64,000 nucleotides of DNA, taken from contig VZRN01004253.1 of the NCBI GenBank assembly GCA_013397935.1, positions 458,484 through 522,483 on the forward strand, given 5' to 3'. The position numbers and the translations under genes were made by a program. The notes beneath the pieces were generated by a model. That model worked only from the letters and a program-made list of their open reading frames with translations. It searched no databases and was not told the origin of the DNA. The number at the start of each line of letters is the position of its first letter. Position 1 is the first letter of the stretch. Origin of the DNA: Dasyornis broadbenti (taxonomy: Eukaryota > Chordata > Aves > Passeriformes > Dasyornithidae). Positions 1 to 12,900 of this stretch are shown in pieces.

Positions 1-3000
1 GTCTTACATATAGTGTGAAATTATGTGTCAGCCACTATCCATTGTTGTATTATGTTGGTTGCTGTGGAAGCCTGAGCTCCTGCTACAAAGGATAAGGACT
101 CTTCAATGTTGGGGAACTGCTTATTTGTGAATAGTAAGGGCAGAGCTGGCATGGGTCATCTTTTCCTCTTTGTTCCAGTTCCATCATCTCTGGATCTGTT
201 CTGGGATTTTTGAGGGGCGGGAGGAGGGCAGGTCTTTATTGATATTTAAATTGCAACTTCCCTGTGTCTAACTTTTAGTTTTAAAGATCTATAAAATGCC
301 ACACTCTTAGGTCAAGTTTTCTTTTGTCACTAACTAATGCTCTAAGCAATTAGTTTTGTTTCCTAAATGGGCAGTGCGAGCTTCCCTTAAATAATTTTTT
401 TAATTTACCCAAACGATGTTGCTACTGGAATTTATCACATAGATGCTAATGGATTTGGATTCTTTCTCATTAGAAATTTAGTGATGTTTTGCATCTCCTA
501 ATGAATACTATTCAGAAGAGTTATTTAAGTATGCCTACATTTTTAGATCATTTGGGATACACTGATACAAAACAAATCACTTGTTTATACTTAGGAAACA
601 TCTATATGTTTCCCAAATGATATAGTGCAAATTAAGATGGATAAATACATTTTGTTTTGGGTTCTCTTGTCTTTCCATTAACATTAAACCAAACAAATTA
701 ATGAAAAAAATCAGAATTACTTTAAGAGAAGTGAAAAAACTTCTTATATAAACTTTCTTTTAGAGTGTTAAATGGTATTTTTTGTCATCATAGTTGGAGC
801 TTGACTTTTGGTGATCAGGAGGCTTCTAATGTTGGTAAACACAATATATTTAATGGCCATTCTCCTGTTCTGTGTTCTTTGGAAATAGGCATTAGGGAAT
901 AAACACTAGAGTAGCTGTGGCAATGCTGGTTCATGTAGATAACAAATTTCTGACTTGCTTTAGTAAGCATTATAAAACCAAATACACTGAATAATTTAAC
1001 ATATTTAGTGACTTCACATTTGCTAGCAAGACAGGTACCTTTCATTCCAGTAGAATAAAACAGACTTTTCTGTTATTTAATTATCTGCTGCAAGTACAAA
1101 ATAAATATGTTGTACAAGACTTCTAGTTTTGTAACATCATTTCATTAATGATGATGTAAGTAAAGGTTAGTGGTACAGATGATTTTACACATACAGAATG
1201 TACATGTCTCTGTCATTTCTCTTCCATATTTGTATGCAAGTGTGCATGCTTTTCTGTCTGGTGCCCTCTACCTCAGTGCCTGAAAGGTATATTGTAAATA
1301 CTTAGCTCCTAGCACCTTTGCTTTTCTGCCATGTGTCCTGGTGAATGGAGTGGCATCATTTGAAACTCAGATGAATTTTTTAGGTACAGACCCATTCTTG
1401 AATTTTCCTTTCAAATAGCACTTCTGGGAAAATGCTGTATTAAAATACTCACTGATGGTAAGTAGATGGGTGGCCAATAAGTGAGTTATTTATTATCACA
1501 GAATGCCTGAGGTTGGAGAGACCTTCCAGAGATCATCTTGTCCCCTCTTCAAAGAATCATCTCTGTTGTCCAGTTGATTTTTTTACTATCTTCAAGAATG
1601 AGGCTCCATAACTTTCTCAGGGCAGACTTGTCCAGTGTTTAGCCACTCTCACGGTTTTGGGGTATTTTTTCCTCTTATGACTAGATAGAATTTCCTGTAT
1701 TTCAGTTTGTTCCCTTTGCCTATTGTGGTCTCACAGGGCATCACTGGGAAGAGTGTCCCTCTTCCTTACTCCCTCCCATCAAATATTGGTGCACATAGAC
1801 AAGATCCCCCTGAATCTTCTTTCCTTCCAGATCACCATTCCCACCTCTCAGTGTCTCCCCGTTCAACAGGTTCTTCAGTCCCATTTTCATCCTTCAGTCC
1901 TGCCTTCCACCATCGTGTGGTCACTGCAGCCATAGTCATGGAAGTTAAATCCTTATGATCAATATCAGCTGCAGAATCAGTTGTTGACTTGCAGGATCCA
2001 TCCACTCACCCTCAATATTTGCATTGTGTCTGCTGTTGGCTGGGTATATTCATGTCTCTTACCGTGTTACCACAGCAGCCAATGAGGCACGTCCTTGGAA
2101 CGGGGAGGAGCTTTGTTTGCGGCAGCACCACAAGCTCAGAGTTTATTTGTACACAAATGTTCTGTTGTGTGCTTGTTCTTTATATTCTGCATTGTGCAAT
2201 TATTACCTCTTGTAGCTATTGATTCTGTGTGTCTTTAAATGGCTTGGCAAAGGTAGAAAAAAAAAGCCCTGACACCTGCTTTGAGCATGTACAAATGGAC
2301 ATTTTGTGCCTATAGATAGGTGTAGGTGTGCCTCTCACAGCCATCTGTCCTGCCGATGCCCTGCTGCTGAGATTGTTTTACTGAATAAAAGCAGAAAGAA
2401 TGACGTTTACGACAACAAATATTGTGCTGTAAGATGCAAGTAGCCAGAGCCCTTGTCTTGCCTCCAGCCAAGTTCCAGTACCATTGACATTTCCTAAAAG
2501 CAAATCAAAGCATTGCAGAGCTGGATTATTTACTTAAACGACTGCTAGCTATCAAATTGGAATCCCACTGGGAATATTTATGGGTGAGAAAGATGGCTAT
2601 GGATTTTGTTAGAACTTTCCTCTATTTATTAAAGTTGCCTTGAAAGCGATATCTAAAAATGTTGTGTTTGGAGAGGGAAGTGTAAAAGAGGAAAGAAAAC
2701 CTGCTTTCGGGTACTTTTGAAACATTTCTTTTTTCCTTGATTATATTATTCCACAAAAAAAAAAGAAAAAGCAATAAAATCGAATTATATCATATTATAA
2801 ATTAAACTGAAAGGTCTTGTGATATCTTTTGATATTAATCTAAATTTTCAATAAATATCTTTCAATATGTTGTTTAAAGAAAATAGAAAATATGTTCATT
2901 TATTCTGTGCAAGGTATATTTTCAATATGCATAATTCTCAATATATTAAAGCAAGATGGATACCAGCATGCTGTTTGAATTATTAAAAGACATTTTTCTT

Positions 3001-3832
3001 TTTCCTTTAATAGTTAGTCAAAACAATTAATTAATATTAATGTTGGTTAATAAGTAAATGTGGACTACAAACCTAGCTATTTAATAACATAGGACTAAGC
3101 TCAGTTTAATTACCTGTCAGTTACAATGAGCTAAGAAGATAAATACAGATGGCTCCCAGGGTTGCGTTGATGGCAATAATTTGCTTGTTGACTGCTCTCT
3201 GAGAGACTGAGGTGAAGTACGAAAAGAGGTTTAAAAGGTGGATTGGTGCACATCAATAAAGCTCCTACAGTAGTACAGACACTCTAGTGAACATTGGAGC
3301 ATGGTCATCAATTTCTATTATATTCCAACAAGTGCAGTCCTATATCTTATTGTTTTAAAATTGAATCTATTTATTTTTAAATATTTATTTTGACGTTTCT
3401 GTAAAGTGTTGTAGAATAAATGCTGCATCAAAATAGAAGTTGCTTTTCAAGAAACCTTCCCTTATCAAAAGTTATAGAACATATTATTTGGCAGTCTTCT
3501 TTAGAAGAATTATTAATGTAAATTGTAATTTTAGTAGGTTTTTTTTTTCCTTTTTAGAAATACAGAGTTAATTTATTGCATGAAATCTCTGCTAACTCTT
3601 TCATGATAATACACCCACGCTCATAGTAAAGCTATTTCCACTAAGAAGTGGAAATACTGTACTAAACTTCATCATTTTGATAGGTGCAGTCCCTCCTGTG
3701 TGGGATTTGTTGGACCATTAGAGCAGAATGACGGAGTTCTGACACCCATTCTGTCTTTTGTTCTTGTGCTGAAATATCTTGATTACCATTGGTAAATAGA
3801 AAATGGTAACTTTTGTATTTTGTTTTCAACAG
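1..3832. other. intron (or upstream region) of CFAP47
   Basis: No exon could be supported here. The stretch is AT-rich and contains an antisense CR1 fragment at 1496-1925. The short open frames at 1707-2222 lie in or beside that repeat and have no coherent splice sites. If exon 1 is correct, this is the intron before it, because exon 1 needs one incoming nucleotide. Confidence 0.6.
1496..1925 (-). repeat. CR1 LINE fragment, antisense
   Basis: Read on the minus strand this is the 3' part of a CR1 element. The hallmarks are the antisense 3' terminus (cacagaatg, then gaggttggagagacctt), followed by text matching the CR1 3' region up to the block resembling the reverse-transcriptase C-terminal coding end. 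It is 5'-truncated and decayed. The outer limit near 1925 is approximate. Confidence 0.85.
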
Positions 3833-3933
3833 GTTCTCATATCAGGTTGCTGCAACAGCAGACAATTGTCTTCTTACCTTATACCCATACTTGGCATTAC
3901 ACTACTCTCATGAAAAGATTGTCTGGAGAACCA
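3833..3933 (+). CDS. CFAP47: CFAP47 local exon 1 (tentative)
   Basis: The acceptor is a pyrimidine-rich tract ending in caacag at 3832, and the donor is gtaagc at 3934. The frame starts with two nucleotides completing a codon and reads SHIRLLQQQTIVFLPY, then on to SGEP, ending in phase 0. That fits the phase-0 acceptor of exon 2 at 5877. The frame stays open to a second donor (aag/gtgata) at 3999, but that donor fits neither exon 2 acceptor. I do not recall the family sequence here well enough to confirm it, so the exon is supported by open frame, splice sites and phase only. Confidence 0.55.
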
Positions 3934-6900
3934 GTAAGCAGTCAACACTCTACCTCTGAAATTATATTATGTCCATTAGTATTATCAATGTTTTCAAGGT
4001 GATAACAGAAACGTCATCATCAAGGTAGCATTTGCCCTCATTAATTGCAGGGGGATACTGCAATTAAACTTTTAAAATCATTTAATCGCTTCAGTTTTTT
4101 GTTGAAAATGAGGAAGTTATATAAATGATTAGGTAATGTTTATTGAAAAGTATTGAACAAACTGAAATCTTACAGAACATTTTGTGAGGTGTTTAAAGTA
4201 CGAGTAGAGAAAACAGCCAAAACAATAGAGAACAAATTAACTTAATTTGACTTGTACTTACAGACAGTGTTCATATGTTTTGAAGAAAGCAAAAGAGAAG
4301 GAAGTCACATGATGTTATTTTAAAATGTGATCATTATTTTCCTGTTGGGAATAGTTTTCAGGTTTTTTTAACTATTGTCCTTGAAGTGAGAAGGGCACAG
4401 CTATCTTTTAAGGCCTAATAAAAGCCTGTGGTCAGAGAGCAGAAATATTTTTATCTGCAGTCTCCCTACCTGCCTCTGTCTTTATATCTCTGCCTCCTGA
4501 ACCCACCTCTGCTGCCTCACTGGTCTGTAATCTCTGTGTGTGTGGCTGTGCTTATGGGAAGAGATGTAAATTATTATGGATTTTATAGCTGTTTATAGGA
4601 TCTGATGTATTTTGATGAAATAGAGAAGTTTTTCAGGTAAACAAATAAGTCCTTAGATCTGAGACAGATTTAGCATCAAAGACTGAATTCTAAGACTGCA
4701 TTAACTTAAAGTTTGTTGGTCAGAGTATTTAAGAGAAAAGCGAATCTGTACTTGGGAAATTGAGAAAGGGATTAGCAAGAAGGCAGGTGATGTTTTGATT
4801 TTTTTCACCCAAATGGAAGATAGGTATAGGTACCACATCATTCAAGGATCATAGCACAGTTAAATGAAGATAAGAAGGGAAAAAATTATCATCCCTTATG
4901 AATGTGTATTTTTGTCCTTTTTTTTTGGTGACGAAGTGAATGTTTTTGAAAGCTAGTTTTTAAAAGACACTTTGTAGGTTTCTCTTGAGAATTAAGCCAA
5001 AAATGGATTGATGGTTTTATAACAAATGATCTCCCATTAATAATGGGATATTTCTCTCCTGTATTGATTGCTTATTGGTTTGTTCACAGTATCAGTTTGT
5101 CTCAGTTTTGAAGCAAGTCATTACTGCTAAATTCCTTGAGTCTTTTTAATGTGATTTTGTATAGCCTGTGTTGGTGTGGAATGTGACCAAACCAAATCTA
5201 TATAACACAGTGTCTTTGAAAGGTACCCAGGAAGGCTTTGCTTCCACTCTGACATCATGCTCTTTTTTCACTTGCTCCAGATGATACAAGTAACAGTGCC
5301 AGCAATCGAAAGTTAAAAGATAATCATACAGAGTTCTGCCTTCTCTTAGTGGTGTGTTTGTTTCTCTGGAAACTACACTTGGTGCCTGTTTTGCTCTGGC
5401 CTGACATCAGAGGGTCCTCTAATCCTATAATAGGCCAACGTGAGAATGTCAGAACATCTGCAATTTCAGGACTCATGGATTGATAAAGTTTACATCTGAG
5501 TTTGGTTTGTAAAATATGTGTTGTCAAGTCTGAAAGAGCCTGATAATGGTATGCTGAGACACAGCTGATTACACAGCTGTGATAAGAAGTCCTTAAGAAC
5601 ATTTTGTTCATGATACAGAATTCGTGAATTAGCATTGTTATATGATTGGTGCTTTTCATCAAGTAGGATGACTCATCCTGTAAAACATAGAGTTAATGGG
5701 AAAAAAAAAAAGGCATGAAATTTTTTTTGGACCTCAGTCTAATGACCAAAGTGAGATTTTTATGGGTCAAATAAGAACTGTTACTTGATTAATTGAAGCA
5801 TAAAGTAGAAAACTATAGAAGCAGATATTAAGTTATAATTTGTTGAGCACAGACAATAAAATATGTTTTCTCAACAGCAACTTGAATCTTGTTTTACAGA
5901 CAATAAAGACTTTACCACTGGAGAAGTTGTTCTACAACCATGTGTTATGCCACAATCACCTTCACATAGTGTTTCTGTTTCCTCAAGTTCTTTCGGTGCA
6001 ACCACTGACCCAACCTATGAAAATTCTGTATCAGGTATAGTGCAGCACATAAAATCAATGATCTTACAAAGAATGAACCTCTTTTCTCCACATCGAATTG
6101 TTTTTTCTTAAATCTTAGTAAGAATTCTTTTCATTCACGAAGGTATAAATTAATTTTATTTTTACATCATTTAATGAAACATTAAAACTGCAACAGTGGT
6201 ATTAAAATACACCTTCAAGGATGAAGCCACATAAATTATCTGTGCTATAAGAAAAATTGTTGGTTGTTTTCTTAGTTACCTTTTTGTGAAATGATACAGT
6301 TGTTGATGTTAACAACTAGTAGTTGTTAAAATATATGAGTTATGAACAGGTCAGAATTTAGGAGATAGAAAGCCTAACAGAGGGGAGAAAAGTCCAAAGA
6401 CGTGTAGATGTAGGGTATACAATAACTGTTAAAGTGAAAAAGAAGTGACTAACAGGCAAAGCTGTGTCTGAACTGTGTATGAGACTGATGCTTTTAAGAT
6501 TGCTGAGTGTGGTTTTGTAAGCCATGCCTGAATTTATTTTTTGCTGATAGGGTAATAATTATTTCTGGAAGTGAAATTAGATTTCAATATATCTCATGTT
6601 CTACTCCCAAGACTTGTGCATGTAATTTAAATTGGTTTTTTCTTAAATTAGGTTGATAATTTGTTGTCAGTTTTTCATTCTTTGAAAATAATTGTGTGTT
6701 AAGTATTTTTGTACTAGACAAAAATGGGGAAATAAGAAATCTTTCTGGATTTTTTTTTTGTGTGTACCATTCAGAGAGTACCAATTTTGAAAGTGAAAGT
6801 GAAGAATATGTAAGTGAGGGGAGCGAAGAAATAAGTGAAGAGAGTGAATCTGACAGTCAAAGTGATGAGAATGGAAATAAACGTGAATTATCATTTTTTC

Positions 6901-9900
6901 CTGATGAAGATAAGGAGGAGTACATCTTCTTTCAAAAGACCCTAACTGCTGTGAAGAATTGGTTCACACTCTTTGGCTGGCCTAGGGGACAAAATCCCAT
7001 TTCAGTACCTCATTCACTGAGATGGTAATTCATGTCTGCTTAAGAGCTAACCCATCTGTCTCCTAACATGCTAACAGATCTGCTCACGTGGTTTGGGTAT
7101 GATCTAAGGAATATACACACTCAAATCCACATTTTTCTATGCAAACTGTAACTTCTATGTTGTTATTATATGAAAATGTAATCCAGGTGTTAGTTTTTAC
7201 TTTCTAAAATGAAATATTTTCAATTATGATACCTTCTCAGTGTATGTTAAATATGCAGTGTATGTTAAATATGCAGTTCGAACTATATATCACCTTCTTA
7301 ACTGAAATTGATTGTCCTCACACAGTGAACACAGTTCTAGCCGTTGTCTCTTCTTTGGTGGTATAAGTAAGTGCTCTAAAATTATGTCTTTTTCCCCTAC
7401 ATGATCTCAAGATCGAGAAACAGATGAGAAAGAATATTTTATGATCAACAGTCTTGCAAGCACCCTGGAAATATATCAGTCTTAGTGGCATCACTTAATT
7501 GATGTTATCTAGCTTGGTACTAAACAGTGAAGAAGGCACTCTCCTGGGACATAGATATTTAGAAACATGATAAAAATCCAAGTTATGTGTGGCAGAAAGT
7601 TTTGACAAACACAAATTTATTGGTGAAGGATTAAATATTCCATACAGTTAAAAATTCTTACTTTATTATGGAAGTTCTTAAAGGTGAAAAAGTGCTGTAC
7701 TTTTCTACCTTCCTTGCTGCTGTTTTTAATTCATGTTTTTTTAAATTATCACTGTAACACATGTAATTGTAGCTCATTTTGTGCATTTAGAAGAATAATA
7801 ATACAGGCTTTTTCTCTCTTAGTGATGTGTGTATAGTCCAGCTAACTGTTCCTCAAGAGAAGGTTTTTAAACGAAATCTTGGCAGAGATAAGGGTTTTTA
7901 TGAGATGTTATTGCATCTGAATGGAGAACCAATACCAGGCATTTCAGCAAGCCTGTCACTACCCCTTGATCCAGTAGAACGAATGTTCCAGCTCCACTGG
8001 CAGCATTCTGAATTGCTTTCTTTCCTTAAGTAAGTACAAGTATGATGAAATATCCATGCATGCATCTTTTCTTTCCACTTTTTAAAATTAGCATTCTTCA
8101 AACATAATTCTAACTGAATGGTGTACTGTGGGTTTAGCGTTCCCTTTATACTTTTTGTGAGATAAGATTTATGTGTTTTTACCAAGGTTATCTGCAGTTT
8201 GCACCAATCAAAGTGTCCTTTGGTAGGGTTATATCCAACACAGAAATTCCAGAGGAACTCTGCTAACCTTTCTCCTTAGACAGACTCAGTAGACAGTCAG
8301 ATCAAGTTTTTCATTAATGACCTCAGCATTCCACTGATGCTCTTGGTGGAGCCTGATGACTCTTACGTGCAGTCTTCACTTTGAGATTTTCCAGGAATCT
8401 TGGAATCTTGAAACTAGCAAGAAATGATGTTTGTTGAATACTTTAAAATGATGAGTTTTGGGGTAAGTGGATCCCAACTCTTTTTGCTAAAAATAACAGC
8501 AATTGGAAAGAAATACTGAAGTGTTTCTAATGTAGTTTCTTGGGAATTTTTTTAAAGCTATTTAATAGCTAAATTTTAATAAAAGCCATCACCTTTACTG
8601 AACTTTGAATGTTAAGTCACTGGTGTATTCAGAGCAGAATTGAAGCAGCAGCCAGTTGCTCAAGGATAAGTCCAGTGCCTCTGTACACAGGTGCATCAAT
8701 GACTGATGGTTGTTGAGGTCAGTTAATTAAACATGAAGTAGTAATGCATATCAATCCTAGAAAAACAGCACAGGTTTTCGTAGAAAAGCATTTCTGTTGC
8801 TTAAGAAAAAGCATTTCCTTTGCTTATATGTATTTTGATGATCTTGGAGGTCTTGGAGGTATTTTCAAATCTGAACTCTTCTATAATTACTTTGGCACTC
8901 ATTCTGTGATTGATATCACTTGTTAGTTTTCCGCCTCTCCTAGTTTGTGTGAATTCTATAAGACTTTTTCATGGCCCCTGATTTATGGATCTACTTTTCC
9001 TACTTATGCATTTTAGGATCATCTAGAATATTTGTATTTCCTCACAGGTGTTTATAGGTCATAATACAAAAAAGTCTGACATCTGCACTGCTGGCATGAC
9101 CTGTTCATAATAATGGGAAGACATCACTGATATCTTCCAGCCAGCTGAGATATGAGTAATTTATCTGGGATCTGCTATCCCTGCACGTTCCCTGTGTTTT
9201 GTGGAAAGTCAGCAGACAGTTCTTGGCTTTCTTACACCAACCACTACTTTCTGGTCAGCATAGTTCAAGTAAAGCATAATTAGTATTTTAAATTTTCCAC
9301 TTGCCAAAGCAGGTGGGGTTTGCTCAGTGTTTCAAGCAACATTCCAAGTATCAGTTTTATTGTCCTCCACTCCTTGACGCATTACCACAGCAGGAAAGAA
9401 AAAGCTTGGGTATTTTACAGTATAACCGACAATGTCTTGAGGAAAAATGTCTTAACATTAATGTCTTTCTTAATGTGAAAGTATTGAGTTTGGAGAACTA
9501 GAATCATGTTAAATATTAACCTGAATGAAGAGGAATTTTGTTAAGATGGTGTTCTTCAGTATCAAAATGCAGCCGATTATGAGAACATTCAGTTATATAG
9601 AGCTTTGCTAGGATGACATGTAACATTGTTATATAGCTTTTCTTGGAAGGAAAATTGTAGATCACATCTGTTCCTGTGTATTTGCCAAGTAAAAACATCA
9701 AAACAAAGATAGGACACCTGAAAAGATTAATGCTGGATAACTTTCATATTTTTTCACTTGGGAGGAGCTGAAGTTTGAAAGGAATTTCATGGGGCAGAGT
9801 CTATGGTTAGTGGAAAATGGGGATTTCAGACATGGTGAGTTTTAGAACTAGACTACTAACTTGATGCTATTTTTGTGTCCCTGATTAAAATATTTTTGTT

Positions 9901-12900
9901 TTAAAAAATATGTTAGATAATTGTATGAAACATGACATTTCAATGATTTGAAAATATAATTTTCCAAGCAAAATATGGAAACCGAAATTGTACTCTTACT
10001 AGAAAAAACATAATTGTATGAGAAGAGTAATAACTTGTCATCATCCTAATTATGAATTTCTTCTCTCCTGGGAAAAATAAACTTCAAAATTCCACATTGT
10101 TTTCCGTTCTTTTCAGTACGTTTGTTTAACCTGTGTCATTTGAGATAAAGAATAGTCTTTCTTCACTTGGCAATTATCTGTTTTGGTGTTCTGTCTAATG
10201 AAGTTACTTTTTGTTACAGCAATCACTTTTCTTGTTGCATTTATTACTAACTTGAGAAGAGATGGCATGTCCATTGAGAGTTTTGAAATACCTTTGCTTA
10301 CACCCATAAGACTTCCGGTATCATTTGTAAATATGAAAGTGCAGACAGATAAGAGCATAATCAAGTTTTAATTCTGCTGATGTTATGCAACACTGGTCAT
10401 TTGGCTTTCACATGGAAGTGGATATTATTTGTTTTGATGTTTTGCGTTTATTATAAATCCTTTATGGAGGAGCAATGCTCATAAAGAAGCCAGTCTGCCC
10501 AGAGTTGTATGTTCTTTTAGTTTGTAGTTGTAGCCATAGGAATAGAACATGAGCTTCTATTTATGAAGCTCATCTAAAGCAATTAATAGAGCTGGATCAC
10601 TAGTCCAGAGGCTATTCAGATAGAACACAGGGGAGATTACAGATAGGTTGAACAAATTGGAAAACTTGGATTTTTCTTAAAAATAATTAGCTTTCCTGCC
10701 TATTAACTTTTCCTGCTTTATGATTTCAGAAGCCAAGGAGCATATCTTTCTCATGTTATGCCAGAATTTCTGCTTGCACCTGAAGATTATAAAATATGGG
10801 CTGAAGTGCATACTGGAATGAGGGTAGGTAGTTTTGCTATTTCCCCCTTTTTAAATAAAGCCCATGTGCTTAGTTTCAGTCCTTTGAAGACTAATGGAAG
10901 TTTGTGGTGGACCCTGAGTGTTCTTACTGTGGTGACTGTTTTGGATTGCATAAATGTAAGCACATATGTGAGACTGAGTAGGAATTTAAGCTGATTCCAA
11001 CATTTACATCTGTCTCCCCCAGGTTTTTTCTATTCCTTCTGATATTGTTGATACCTGATATTAACATCTAACAGATTTTTTTTTAAAGTAGAGATCAGAT
11101 TATCACACAGATTTTACAATTTTTAAAAGAAATATTTTGTGTGTTGCCCCTGTTTCTTGACTTCTGTACTATGCTTCTTATTCTTGAGCTAGCAGCAAAC
11201 TGCAAATGATTCTAATATTGGTCACTATTGCACTATAGTAGATGTTATCAGCCATTTATGCCATTGATTCATTACTGTCCTCTTGTGAATTTCCTATCCA
11301 AACTGCTGAAATTAATATGAAAAAAAATTCTCATCCTTTTATCTGAAGTGTTTCCCACCTGAAGTGAAGAGAGGAAGTATGAGAAGCTCAGGCAAATTAA
11401 GTAGCGGCCATTTTTTTGTTCTGGAGGACAGGGTGTTTGAGACAATGAGCAAACGAGCTTGGACAGATGTGCTACTGCAGATGTACAAGGTAAATTGCAG
11501 ATACATTTACCACCAAATTCTGAGGAACTGATGGTCAAAAGCTTTATTTTGAAAAATAACTGTGGTATATTTGAGGCTTATATTTTTCTGAACACATATT
11601 TAAAATGAAATACTTATGAATATTTTATTTCTCTCTACCAGAGAAGGAAAGAGTGAAAATATTTTAATTTTCTTTAAAACTTTAGAAGTGTGTTAATATG
11701 TTCCAACTAGAAAATGTTATATTACAACAGTCTGCATTTTGTAGAATAAAATGTTATATAAATATTATTGCAAGTAGAGACAACTCTGTCATTCTTTGTG
11801 TTACCTTTTCACTGGACATAATTGCCTAGATGTATATGTAAGCATAGTATTTGTTATCTTACATTAGAATGGAATTTTTAAACAGCTAAATATTTTTAAT
11901 AATACCACTTCCTTTTAAAATATGATCAAATTGTTCAGTATAAACTTCTCAAATTCATTTCAGGTGTTTGTTCTGCCACGTGTTTCTTTCCATATTGTTC
12001 CTGATCCATCAAGCTTGGAAAGCTTGCAGAACATGCCAGGAATAAAATCAGAACCTTTATCCAGTAATATATATTCTCGATATGAACGAACCATCCTCAT
12101 CTGGTTGAATAAAAATTATGAAAAAAATCGAAAAATTGTGTGGAAAGATGGTCCAAAAGGTGAGCTTTCACTCAGTTCTTTCTTCTAATACTCCTTTTGT
12201 AGACTTTTACAATTGTTATTCATAGAGATGTTGTGACACCTTGCTGCTGAAAGTATTTTCTTGGAGTAAGTTATTGCCTACCCATATGTATTTCCTTTCC
12301 TTGTGTTTCTATGTTCCAAGATCAGCATCTTTTGATTAGCATTGTTCATGATGGATCTTCTGTGTTCTGTGTGTTCTTATAGTTTATAACTTGGCATAAA
12401 GGGTGATGTGAACCTTTTCACTTTCTTCTTTCCACTAACATCAGGAAGTGCTGACAGTAATCACTTTATCTTAATTTTCCTGTTTATAGCCACACAGTTA
12501 CTAGTACTTGTGCTTGTTGTGTGAGAGCTAGCTTTTCAGAATTTTTATAACATTTTTGTATGTCCTTTATTCAATGACAATTGGGAAGGCAGTAGAGACC
12601 AAGGTTCCAGATTATGAATCTTGTCCTGCTTGCAAGGTCAGGTTTACTCTTATGATTGCTTGAGTAAGATTAGGTAAGATTACCTTTTCCATTGAAAGCT
12701 GATCTAGGCAGTTCTGGTATTCAAATCTGATAAAACTGTTCAACCACTAGTAATTATTACTTCTATTTTCTTATATGATTTTTCCCTTCCTCTTTTTGAC
12801 CCTAACTTCATTGCCTTTTTCAGCAGTAATTTTGGATGTGTGGGAAACACCAAGAAAGGCCAGTCTGGTGCTAAGCAGGGATGACCTCTAGAATCGCTCA

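Noticed and set aside
5324..5662. 112-codon minus-strand open frame
   Set aside because: It has no recognisable motif, no promoter or splice context, and lies in an intron of a + strand gene.
10217..10371. Exon-like open segment after a ttgttacag acceptor, with a long open frame also on the other strand
   Set aside because: Exon 4 leaves two bases, and the frame that requires meets a stop after about ten codons. Exon 4 joins exon 5 directly and in frame, so no exon is needed here.
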